This document shows positions 50,201 to 60,928 of a stretch of 64,000 bases of DNA, one piece after another. The position numbers and the translations under genes were made by a program. The notes beneath the pieces were generated by a model. The model worked only from the letters and a program-made list of their open reading frames with translations. It was not told the origin of the DNA and searched no databases. Within the stretch, counting starts at the first letter, position 1. Each line of letters starts with the position of its first letter. This DNA is from Toxoplasma gondii ME49. Taxonomy: Eukaryota; Apicomplexa; Conoidasida; Eucoccidiorida; Sarcocystidae. The stretch is taken from contig NC_031479.1 in assembly GCF_000006565.2 (NCBI RefSeq), forward strand, positions 5,764,885-5,828,884, in the 5' to 3' direction.

Positions 50201-51385
50201 TCTAACAACTGTCGTTCTCGGTTCTTTGTGACTGCCATATACCACCACCAGAAGGAAACTACTGAAGACAGTAAAAACTAGCTGACATGCAGGTGCTGAT
50301 ACAATCAGAGGGGCCCAGCTGCCAGTTTTATTTGGCCTGTAGAACACTCCTCTTTTTGGCTCGGCCGTTTCGCCTCAACGGCCAATTATCAATCAAGCAT
50401 GCACATTTTAGGTTTCCACGAAATCTATTTGGAAGAAGCTGGAGAGTGTCACCGTAGCAAGTACCTAATACACAGTTTCAGCAGTAGCTGTTAAACGACA
50501 AAAGAGCCGAGAGTTCTATCCATCCATGCCAGGCACTAGAAGCGTTCATCTAGTAACTGAACAGGTGCCAGGGCTTCAAGAACCCGATTCGTCTACTCGG
50601 TACACAGATAAGCATTAGAAAGGAGAGTTCCAAAGAGAGTATGATGGTCTTTTTCTACTGAGGCTTACAAATACCACATCCGTCATCTCTCGTGTTTATT
50701 GTGTTTGGCTCTTGCTCGGTCGGGCGTGTTTTTTAACGGCGAGTTGAAAATCTGTGGGACAAGCAGAACTTGTTTCGTGCCTACGTTCTGTTGGTCGACT
50801 AATTTGTAGTGATTTTGAGGCTGCATGTGAGTTCTTGGTGTCCGTTGAGAAGAATTTGCCCATGCACCATGCAAAGGCAAGACAGCAAGCACATGCGCCA
50901 GCAACTGCGCAACTCGAAACGGAGAAAGAAAAGCTCAACGGGTGCGCTGACAGTCAAAGTTTTGGAGGTCCAGAGCAGAGGGTTCTTTTGTTGCACGGCA
51001 TCCAACAAGTAACAGTCGCAGTGAAGCCTCCGACGACTTGCGTTTTCTTCACCTTTGCCCCTCCCAGTCTGTACATCCTGCCTGAGAACTACCTTCTCTC
51101 AGCTTCGATGCTGCGACTGCGTGCCGCGGCGTCGCGGCACACGTCCATTCTCCCTTGGCTTTTTTTCGTGTGTGCCTTCGCTCTTGACGCGTGTCACAGT
51201 TGCTACCCCGAGTGCTTGCCTCTCTCTGCAGGCGTCCCAGAGTCCCCTGCTCTCTGCTTCCCCGCTTCACTCCACCTTGCGTTCTCGTCATTCCTGACCC
51301 CCTCTCTCAACAGAGAAACGGCGAAAAGCCCAAACTTTGTCCACGTTAACTGGTAGCAGAAACAAAGACCTCGACTGGCGCCGAC
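47201..51385. other. Long spacer between the 7TM gene and RACK1
   Basis: About 4.2 kb between two convergent genes, holding both 3' UTRs and a TA microsatellite at 48236-48262. Plus-strand frames around 49165-49800 show Cys-rich words (HCTNVSC, TVCPNC, LCPRCGTVPRQC), and one piece follows a good splice acceptor at about 49672, but I could not build a gene. A 201-codon frame at 50754-51356 looks fortuitous. Confidence 0.4.
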
Positions 51386-54300
51386 TTACGCGGTCACTTG
51401 CTCTGAAGAGACTTCGTAGACGTTGATCGCACCGGTGAAAGTACCGACAAACAGCGTGCGTCCATCGTGAGACCAGTTGAGGGACGTGCACCACGGCGCA
51501 CCGCTGCGGTTGGTCTTCTCCGGGGTGATTTCTGACAAAACGTTCTTGTTTTCCAAATCCCAGATCTGAAAAACCGCACGGAACCGCAAAAAAACTGTAT
51601 GAAGGCCTCTCGGACCGTGCAAAAGACGAAGAACAACACAAAACCAACTTCAACACACTCACTGGCACCCACACCGGTCATCCGACACCACGATCCGCAG
51701 CGAAAACAGCCTGTACGTGTTTCGTGGGAAGACTTTCTGTCAAATGCACGTGAGCCTAGTCAGAAAAACGTAAGTCGCTTGGGTGTCAATGCAGGCTTTG
51801 AGTCAGCGAAAAAAGTTGTTTCAAACCGTCTCAGTCGACCACCGACCATCGCAGCGCATCGGGAGATTCCAGAGGCGCGACAGCCGCGTGCCTGAGGGGT
51901 CTTCAAGACGAGGAATGATTTCTCATCCTAGAGTCCTGCAGTCTGCTCTTGCAGAGACAATGATGTACACCGTGCACATGGTTTTGACTTTGACGCGACA
52001 CTAAGCCTTTCCCAACAGATCTTCACCGTGAACAAACATGCACATATGCACATGTGTGGAACTACGAAAGCACAGAGCACTCAAACGTACGCGGTTTCTC
52101 GCCGTCGAGATCCGCGACTTCGGTGTTCCACTTCTGTGATTTGAAGTGGACCGTATGACATTACTCTGTACAACGTGTCCGCAAGAGATCGGCTTCACAG
52201 AAGGAAACACGTTTTCTCACCTTGACAGACTTGTCGGTGGCAGCGCAGAGCCAGTAGTTGCATGGGGAGAAGCAAAGGGCGTTGATAGTGGAGTTAGAGT
52301 CCAGAGAGTACAGGTGCTTGCCCTCGTTCACATCCCAGAGCATGGCGACGCCGTCCTTGCCTCCGGACGCGCACAGGGATCCATCAGGGGAGATGGTGAC
52401 GGTGTACAGCACGGAGGTGTGGCCGACGAGGTTGGTGCGCAGCTTGCAGTTGCTCAAGTTCCACACCTGCAAGCAACCGGAAAAGTCAAACGTCAAGATT
52501 TTTCTGCATGCGCACCGGCGCAGTTAATCAGTTGCCTTTCGAGTGACTTCCATGGCGATAAATCGCTCACCAGAATTATCACTCAGACCGTCATAAGGCT
52601 ACCGGGTGTCACGACACAGTCGCAGGAACATTGCCTGTGTGTGTTACCCAGAATCACCTATCCCGTGTCTCACGGTGTGTCACCGATCCACTCTTTAAGC
52701 CGTCGCAGTCAACGCCCCTAGCCCGAGGCGACTTTTGCGTTGAAGAAACGTGTTTCTCTCCGCACCTTGACGAGCTTGTCCCAGCCACAAGAGACGATGA
52801 GAGGCTTGTTGGCCGAGGGGGAGAAGCGGACGCAGGAGACCCAGTCGTTGTGCTGGTCGTCCACGATGGTGTACTTGCACTCCGCAAGGGTGTTCCACAG
52901 CTTGATGGTTCTGTCACGGGACCCAGAGACGATCTGGCGGTTATCCGGGCTGAAGGCGACAGAGTTGACGTCGCTGGTATGGCCTTGGAAGGAGCGAACT
53001 GTCACACCGGCGTTCAAGTCCCAGAGACGCAGGGTCTTGTCCCAGCTTCCGGAGAGTGCGAACTGGCCGTCGCTGTTGATCACGACGTCCTGCACGCACT
53101 GCGAGTGGCCTGTGAGTGCTCTGCGGGCGTAGCCGACGCTGCCGCTGTCGTCGGGGTTGTCGTTCAGCGTCCAGACAATCACCTTGTGGTCTGAAAAACA
53201 GAGAAACGAGAGACAGGGCGCCGGCCGTGGAACCCAGGAAGCCAGGGGAACAAACTGCTGCGCGACACCGCGAGTGCTCCGACTCGCTTCGTCTATAGGA
53301 CTGTCACTGGAGGGGAAACACCGCGACCACAACAGACGGAGAAAAACCATAGGAAGCTGCGAGACGGTGGAGCAAATGGCACCGGCCGCATCCATAACGC
53401 CGTGTCGACACCAACAGGGGCGGCCCATCCGTCTTTCTCATGCGAGGAGCCGATGCTGATGATGCGCACTTCTTCTCGGTGCCGTTGTAGCCCCAAATCT
53501 CACAGGGGAAGAGCCTCCCGGAAAACTCTGAGGATATGCTCGACACCAAATCCAACGGAAACTGACAAATCACACCGAGTCGGTTCCCTGGGTCGCAGCG
53601 ATATCAGAAGAAGAAAACTCTTCTTTTGGAAGGTTCCTCGTCAGAAGCCGGTCGAGCCGGCCTCGGCGTGAGCTGGGTGCTTCCGGAATCATCCTCTGCC
53701 GAGACACCAGAGTCCCTGCCACGGTGGCAAGGAACAGACATGCAGACTCGTGGTCGGAAGTCACCGGCACTGTCCAGCCACACATGAAAACGGAACAACG
53801 CACGCATTGACAGGACACACCTGCAAATATACACTCTACCTCACGACCTCTGTGCACGCAGAATTCACGCAGCATTCGCGGGCGTGTATACGGCAGTCTC
53901 GGTCAGAAAGGAACTACATCCCTTTTGGAAGGTCTCTCGTCAACGGCCTCCCGGAGGCCTGCGAGTGAGCTGGGACTTCCTGGGTCATCCTATCGCTGCA
54001 GCATTCTGCCTCCGCCAAACCTCCATTAGGGAGAGTGCTTCACACGGAACTCTCCCAAGTCAAGACTCAAATACACGGAACACTGCGAGTACAAATCTTT
54101 CCGACCACAGGTGCGTTGTTCAATTCAAGTTCTGCTGTCACACAAACATCCCTGACGAGAGTGTGCCTAGCTATACTCGCCACTCTCGACTGAAGGTCAT
54201 GATCTGCAGTTTTTCTCGGTTCCGTTGTAGCCACGAACGGGTTTCCTACGAGGAATCGGAAGATACTCTCGCATCCCGAGTGGATATGCTCGAAACCACA

Positions 54301-54980
54301 CAGCGATGAACAAAGATATTACTGACGGTGCCCGGCAACTCGGCAACATCACTCAATGTGTCAGGTGCGACATTCTCCGTGACACGTCAATACACCGCAG
54401 CGCGAGTACGCGAAACACACATCTCCAACAAAACTGACGAGGCAAATGTTCAACCGCTGTCGTCGAGGTCTGCCACAAGACCAAGCTCATGAACACAAGA
54501 CGACTTCAAACTAGTCCACGAATGGAAAGCAAGCCGATCGAAAAGAGCAAGCCTCCCCAACAGACATAACCCCTGAACGGCGGGTGGCGCAGCGGGAAGT
54601 CCCGTCGCGAAAAAATGGACAGAGTCTCTTTTCCGGAACGCGTTCTATATTGAGCTGGCTTATGGTTTTGGTTTGGTGAACTGGGAAATGAAGAAGAAAA
54701 CATATAGGGTTGAAGAAGGTGTTTCCCCACCTTCGCACTGCGAAGCCCCTCTTTCCGGTCCCCCTTCCCGCAATGGTATTGCACACCTGGTCGCTTTCGT
54801 GTCAAGAAGGCAGACTGCTGCAACAATACAAATGCTGTGATGGGTTAAAAAAAAGAAATTCTCACCTCTGGAGGAAGAAACGATTGTGTTCGACTTCAGA
54901 GAGGGGGTCGAAATGGCCGTTACACAATCGGTATGTCCCTCCAGGACACCCTTGAACTCGAGGGGAGATTCACCCGACAT
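51386..54980 (-). CDS. RACK1: Receptor for activated C kinase 1 (RACK1)
   Basis: Seven-bladed WD40 protein of the 40S ribosomal subunit that docks signalling kinases. Four exons in phase, 54980-54866, 53190-52766, 52466-52221 and 51565-51386, encode 321 aa (human 317). The N-terminus [20 protein letters not shown] and blades ending in WD-type dipeptides are clear: [72 protein letters not shown], and the last blade QIWDLENKN. The C-terminus is the strand [11 protein letters not shown]. Intron 1 is 1.7 kb and carries diverged duplications; the other introns are 0.3-0.7 kb. The strong conservation and near-family length leave no doubt about identity. Confidence 0.98.
53461..54300. repeat. Diverged direct repeats in RACK1 intron 1
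   Basis: Unit A (about 53461-53547 and 54201-54298) shares TTCTCGGTNCCGTTGTAGCC and GGATATGCTCGANACC. Unit B (about 53609-53700 and 53908-53996) shares CTTTTGGAAGGT, GTGAGCTGGG and TCATCCT. All copies are direct and occur in the order A-B-B-A. They are clearly diverged, so this is an old duplication. Confidence 0.7.
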
Positions 54981-57223
54981 TTTGACGGAGGAAAGGGAAA
55001 ACAAGGCCTCTGCAGAGGGAACGACGGGACACCAAAACGAAAAATAAAGTAAGGGGAAGACGACAACAAGCAACCCTCCTTACAAAAACCTCGATTATCG
55101 TCCTGCTTGCAGGAACATCCACGATAACGCGAGGGAAAGAAGCAGTTCAGCAGAACGCCTGTTAGGCCCCCCACACGAAGTGAACGAAGAGACAGGCACA
55201 TCGACAGCAAGCACTATATGCGGGGCAACAGGTTAACCGCCGCCCTTTTAAAAGGGGAACGACAGCACAGGGCTGAGAAAAACTCCACCCGGGGGTAACG
55301 CTTTCTAGGAGGCTCTTGAAAGGACCCCGTGCTCCTTCCAGGCCTGACCACGTGTACGCTTTGAACACCGCTGAGGTGAGGGGAACGACACGAGGTGCGC
55401 GCGCAGCGACGTGCACGTTGCCAAAACTCCCCAGTACAACAACTTGCGGAAGACCAAGGAAAATCTAGTGATACGGCTGTCGCTGTAAAGGCTGCGAAAA
55501 GTTGGAACGCTTGGCACAGTGACGGTCCTGCGTAATTCGAACTCTTCGAAGCTCCCGGTTGTGTACGATCTTCGATAGACTTTTCTGAGGCTTGCTTGAA
55601 TCTAACAGATCTCTGATTAAATATTTCTTCATGGCGAGAGTGACTGAAAGAGCCATGCAATTTTTTTGTCAACACGTAAATCCTAGCCGCGTCAATCTAA
55701 GGACCGGCATCGTCTAGAGTTCTGGGTTATGGTGACCCAACGACATCGGGTACGTTAGAGTGACTCGGCGCTGCCACCTTTTTTGTACCTTATTTAACTA
55801 TTCTAGGCGTATGCATGCCCTTTCGGGAAAGCGAGAAGAAATTTTTTAGTCTCGTGTTTCAGCAGCTTGCGCGTGCGTATGCAGAACATAAGGCTTCAGA
55901 TGCACATAATGGATCACGTGTCGCGCGTGAGCTGTTACCGCTTTCTTCAAGTTCCACTTCCGTATACCACTTTTATGTGCATTTCTTGTGCGTTGCCGCT
56001 TCTGTCTACATTAGTCACCCAGCACCTGTTATCGCTTCTGTCCGGACCCCACCTAAGAGATAACTGGCAGACGCTAGTGTCATTGCCTACTTGCCGACTG
56101 CTCTCCTCACACCTTGCAGCGGCCTGAGGATATCCCTATGTGCAACTTCTAAATACCAATTGCACCTTGCCAAGGAAAAACTAAAACGTTTTCAGCGGAT
56201 AATTAGCAGCTGACATACTCTTAAGTGCTGCCCGCATTGAAGTACAGTTCTTGCTATATTTTGCTGCAGCACTTCGTCGACTGCACATGTTGTTAACTTG
56301 AATTCAACGCAGATCGATAAAATGCACTGTTCATTTGCTTTGCACAAACCGTTCACTGCTAAATGCTAATTTTTTGTAGCGAGTATGAACGGTAGCCATA
56401 ATTGCCTGCTTTTTGGTCCAACGCATCAGCTACGCCTCTGAACCTGTGGAGAGGGACGAAATGTGAAACGTCGTCGTGTTCCAGATGTCAAGGAGGCAGC
56501 CTACCTATGAGGTGATATCCCACTATGAGGCCACCATAGAAGCCGCGAGGGGCTGAATTCAGTCACTATTAGTTTCAGCATAATACCTTGGTGTAATAAA
56601 AGAGCGTACCGATGTAGGGCTGTGCCTCCGGCGTAATAGCTTTCTCCTACAATAGCCAGTATCGTTGTTCAGTTCTGTCTATTATTCGAGAGTGCACGCC
56701 ATGAATTACCTCCCTCTCTTTGACAGCAACGGAGGCCAGAGTTAGAGCAGGCTCAGGAGCGGGTTCACGTTCCTTTTTACCGACGACCCATTCGAATAAG
56801 GGTGTCGGTTGTCGCGGCATGACTTCGCCTGTCTCTGCAACATACGATAATGTATTCTTTTGTGTGGCTCGCTGTGCTGCATCCCTACCTAAATGGACCG
56901 GGCCTTGCTTCCCCAGTTCTCTGAACATCAGACTTGTCTATCAGTTCGAGGTCGTAGCATAACGTGCTGTGCCAACCTTTTATCTGCGATTGGAATGGGA
57001 ATACTGAACCGACAAAGTTATCCCAGCATCAATGGCGCGCGACAAGCATCGCATACCGGGGGCCTTTTCTCATGAGAGTTCCTGTGACAGGAATGTGGGA
57101 GTCTTTCAAACTGTGGAACTGACAGCTGGGCTCACCATTCGACAACGTGAAAACACCTTGCAAGTCACTGCACCGAAATGCTGTAGATCAGCGGACAGCG
57201 TGCTGGCAAAGCTCAACGCTTAC
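54981..57223. other. RACK1 upstream region and spacer
   Basis: The region immediately right of 54980 is the RACK1 promoter and 5' UTR. Most of the rest has no convincing gene. A minus-strand frame at 56647-56928, with a Pro/Glu/Arg tail-like composition (KKEREPAPEPALTLAS), could be a last exon of the CPW-WPC gene. Confidence 0.4.
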
Positions 57224-59635
57224 GGCGTCCGTGATGTCTCTCTGCAGGGCCTACGTGACTCCTCACGTGTAGCAAAGTTCGTGTATGGAAAGGGATCGGT
57301 ATTAGCGCTCACCACACTTGACCACACTGTGAAGCCCATTTCCTCTTTTCCTCTTCGGAAACGAACGTCTCCACGTTATTGCATTGCCCAATGTCGGTTG
57401 TAGCTGGCGCAACGCAGCCCACTCCCTGTCACCAAGGTTTGTCACCGCTAACGGCCAACCCACTGCCGCAAATCGTCGAGTCTGACCTTGAAATCTTGCG
57501 TTTTGATTATTTCGTCGTAAGAGCTGCCAGCTGGCAGTTTAAGTTCCCACCCTGTTTATCGGAGCGACTTGTCAAATAAGGCGAGGTGTAGGTGTAACCG
57601 ATGAAACAGACCTGCGGGGCAAGGAAACTCCCAGTCAAGTTCACACGCCGCCACCGCTGAGGAAATTCCATAAGCGCAGCTTTTAGAGTGAGCTGCAACT
57701 CCTCTCACGTTCACAGGGCCATTCGACGCCACACTCCCTGCCAACAGACAGTCATTTATCTTGATTACACAGAGTTCATTGAACTGTTTACTTCTCAAAC
57801 ACCTGTTTATCCGCTGGAGACATTCCCAGGAAGAACTGTGTCTTGATTCCACAGTTGGTGTAGTCGGTAGGAGCCTCGCAAACGCCACCACGAATCTCCT
57901 TCCATCCTAAAGACGAGAGGGCAGATCGCCATACCCAAGGAGGCACGCGTTCAACATCTTGGCAGACTAACCTTTTGGACAACCGACTGAGTAGTCCCTG
58001 GGGCAACTGTTTTGACACGGGAACCTTGCGCGGCAGAGAGCTTCAAACTTCCTTTTCATCGCGGGAGTGAAGTGCTGCAGGAAACATGAAGACGGGTCTA
58101 GCTGAGGTTGCAGGAGATAGTCCAACCTTGAAATTCCACGTGCTGTCGCAAGGGCCGGTTGCTTTATACTCTGGACTAGCCTCGCATGCGTAATCTCCCA
58201 GATGCAGCCTATGATCGTATGCGTTATCGCCTGTCTGTGTGTGGATCGCTATTACAGCACTCACCAACCATCCGGGCAAACCGCATTAAAGGTTGCCTGA
58301 AGCAAGGGTCGCAAGCAAGGGTCGATCCTATCCCTCGTGAAGCGGGCTGCGTCAGCTCAGCACTTACTGTGCAATCCTCGAAGCACGGCCAGTCAGCATC
58401 ACAACTTTCCTGCACCAGTTTGCGGCTCATGCGATTTGCACCATGATCATGAAATGCGTTCTCTCACGCTCCAGTCGCGCTTCGCTTCTTCCGTGAAATC
58501 TTTGAAGCTGACACTGGACCCGCAAGGCCCAGAGTATTGCCCCAAGTCTGTACAGCAATCGCGTGGAACCGGCATTGTGAGTCGACGAACTCACGGCTAA
58601 CTTGCTTGGCAAACCTCTTGGTCAGCCAGGTGTGAGAAGCCTTCAGGACATGGTCGCGACCAGTCACGAAGACCAGAAGGACACGCTGCAGCAGCGTCAC
58701 CATGGCACGGCCATACTGCCTGCAACACGGAACCAGAGCGTCTTATCCTCCGCGATTAATGAACGACAGTCCGAGTTACCTCACAGCTCTCTGCCCAGTC
58801 TGCCTTCCTACAGGGTGAAAGCGTGATGATTCAAATGGAGAATGCCGGAAAGAAAGTGACGGGCTCACGCATCGGCAGTGTAGAAGTCGAAGCTCTTGTT
58901 GGTTTCACAGAATCCTTAAAGTCGGAAGGAGTTTGTCTGCGTCTTGCAACTTCCTTCAGCGATTTCTTCACTGTACCTTTGTAGTTCCTGATAGTATTCA
59001 ATCGTGCTTCACACGTCCTGGTTCGCTGAGAGTCACGGTCGCCCTACTTCGGTGCTTCACATAAATGGCCGCCGCCTTCAACGTCCCTCGAATGCCACTT
59101 CAGTGGGCATGGCGCTCTGTTTGTCGAATGTTTTCCGGATCTGCACGTAAATTACTGGCGACTATGCTTACGAGTAATCGACTACACAAGCTCCTGCATC
59201 TGCTGCTGCTTGCCGATTCTGGTATAAATGCATAACTGGGTTGTGCAGCGCCTCTTCGCTGGACAGACTACGCTCACTTTCTCCTCAACATCGTGCTGGA
59301 TTTTGGTCTCAATTTTCTGTGAAAAGAAAGAATGGCTGGATGTATATTTCCCCCAGACTGCGGAACTTTTCTACCTCGGTCAGGTCCACTGGTAAGGCTG
59401 GAGCTCTCTTCGAGAACGAATCCAAGAAGGGTTGCTGTTCCGTCTGAAGAAGAACATGTCAGTTCCTCACACCCTCGTCGCAGTTTTACATGCTTGATAC
59501 CAAAGCGTCTTGGACTTGCTTCGCTTCCTTCACCTTTGGCGGGGTTTCTGATAGCCAGACATCGCGTATCATCCCAGCGTCCGCAGACGCCACACAGCCG
59601 GTGACAGCAAGGAAAAGGCACCCGCGTTTCATCAT
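57224..59635 (-). CDS. CPW-WPC domain surface protein
   Basis: Apicomplexan secreted protein family; Plasmodium members sit on zygote and ookinete surfaces, so a sexual-stage or surface role is inferred. Exon 1 (59635-59501) has a signal peptide, MMKRGCLFLAVTGCVASADA. At least five Cys-rich domains follow the pattern C-x2-DY/W-x3-CP-x-G/K-W, CEAP-x2-Y, C, then K-x2-W-x3-C-x3-WPC. Examples are ACVVDYS/APCPLKW/CEAP/DWAESCEAVWPC, LRDWSRPCPEGF/QYSGPC/RDWSESCDADWPC, YACEASPEYKATGPC/FEALCRARFPC, CPRDYSVGCPKGW/VCEAPTDYTN/KECGVEWPC, and ACELDWEFPCPAG/CVAPATTDIGQC/WASQCGQVWPC. Exons are tiny and numerous, including 59116-59048, an 11-nt exon at 58987-58977, 58914-58869 and one starting at 58807. The link from exon 1 to the first domain, one exon in the fifth domain and the 3' end are unresolved. 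Confidence 0.85.
58977..58987 (-). other. 11-nt microexon in the CPW-WPC gene
   Basis: On the minus strand an 11-base exon lies between a CAG acceptor and a GTACAG donor. It is the only piece that restores phase between exon 59116-59048 (ending CEAP plus two bases) and exon 58914-58869 (starting with two bases, then FCET). Splicing through it gives CEAPKNYKGFCET, which exactly fits the family's CEAP-x2-Y-x-G-x-C. Confidence 0.6.
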
Positions 59636-60928
59636 TCAAGCGTAACTTTTCCACGTGAAAAGCAGTGTTAGAGGAGTTCAGCAGCCTTAAAAGCAGCTCG
59701 TCCTGCCCGGTTATCAGACAGTTCCGCAGTCAACGAATTGGCTCGCCCTCAGTTTCCCATGGTGTTTCCTACCAGTGGATGTACACTCCGGAGCCCGTTG
59801 GCCCGTGACTGTAAAATCCGGGCAAACGTCCAGTCACAATTTCACTGAAGCGGCCCATATCCAAAAATATCCACTCGTCTGTGAATGCTGCGATGAGTAA
59901 TTTGGTGTTGCACTGCTTGCTTATACTTGGGGCAGTCATCCTGTGCTTGCGATGATCCGCCTTTGTGTCTCTGACCTGTACAAGAGCAGCTGAGACCCTT
60001 CGTTCACAGCGCTTCCACATAAGAGGGCGGCAACCAGTGTCGTGATTTAGTACGCCACCAACATACAGCTTTCAGCTGAAGCTTCATACTTAATTTCCGG
60101 TGCAAAACACGCCTGCAGGTGCGTGGGAGTTTGTCTTGCGTATTAACGGGCTTCAGCACTCCAGTGGTCAAACACAACAATTTGAAGAACCAGTGAAAAT
60201 ACCTGCTGGGGTACATCAGAAGCTGGGCGACCTGCTGTGAGGACGATTGTCTGGTCACAGCTTTGGTCGATGCCACGACTTTCTCGAGTGACCAGTGATC
60301 TGCGTACTGGTCCACAACATGGGACTGGCGGAGGCTGGTACACACGCATCCTTGTGCCACTGCTTCAGTTAAAACGGTTAAGACGCTGCTACTTAGTAAT
60401 CCTTGGAACCTGCTTCGACCCCGCGCAGCTGTCGATTTTATGGAGTCGAGGCACGAGGAACAGTCATTATTTTCGATGTCAGAATCGCGGCTGTCATGAA
60501 CTCGTTTTCACCAGATGCAGAAAAACAGTGAAATTTTCGTGAACTGCTGCTCATCCAGAAGACTGGCTCAAACAACCGACAGGGCTGGGGGTGCAGTCTT
60601 TGTGACTACTGGTTCTTTGACCTCGTGCAAGCGACCTGGTCGGCCGCTTCCCAAATACTGCAATTTCAGAAGCCGATGTGGCCGGAACAGTTGTGGACGC
60701 AGTTAGTGTGTTAACCACTGCACACGGGAAATTCAGATGATCTTTGCGATACCTTATGAAGACGACGGGCTGAACGATAAGATTAAGATGAATATCACCA
60801 CAGCGTTGAATGGCTTGCTGAATGGACGCGCACGCCATGAGGATATACGTTTGGTTTAATCGACAAACATTTAACACTTTTCGCGAGACCGGTCCGCCTT
60901 GACAGACATTAACTCAACCCCCCACATC
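59636..60928. other. Spacer between XPD and the CPW-WPC gene
   Basis: Holds the XPD 3' UTR and the CPW-WPC promoter and 5' UTR. Minus-strand frames at 59769-60020 and 60004-60360 are open but have no family resemblance and no signal peptide. Confidence 0.4.

Noticed and set aside
50754..51356. 201-codon plus-strand ORF just beyond the RACK1 stop
   Set aside because: It opens with GTG rather than ATG, lies antisense in the likely RACK1 3' UTR, and shows no domain or splice support.
57032..57403. 123-codon plus-strand ORF
   Set aside because: It overlaps antisense to the WPC exons of the CPW-WPC gene and has no recognisable features.
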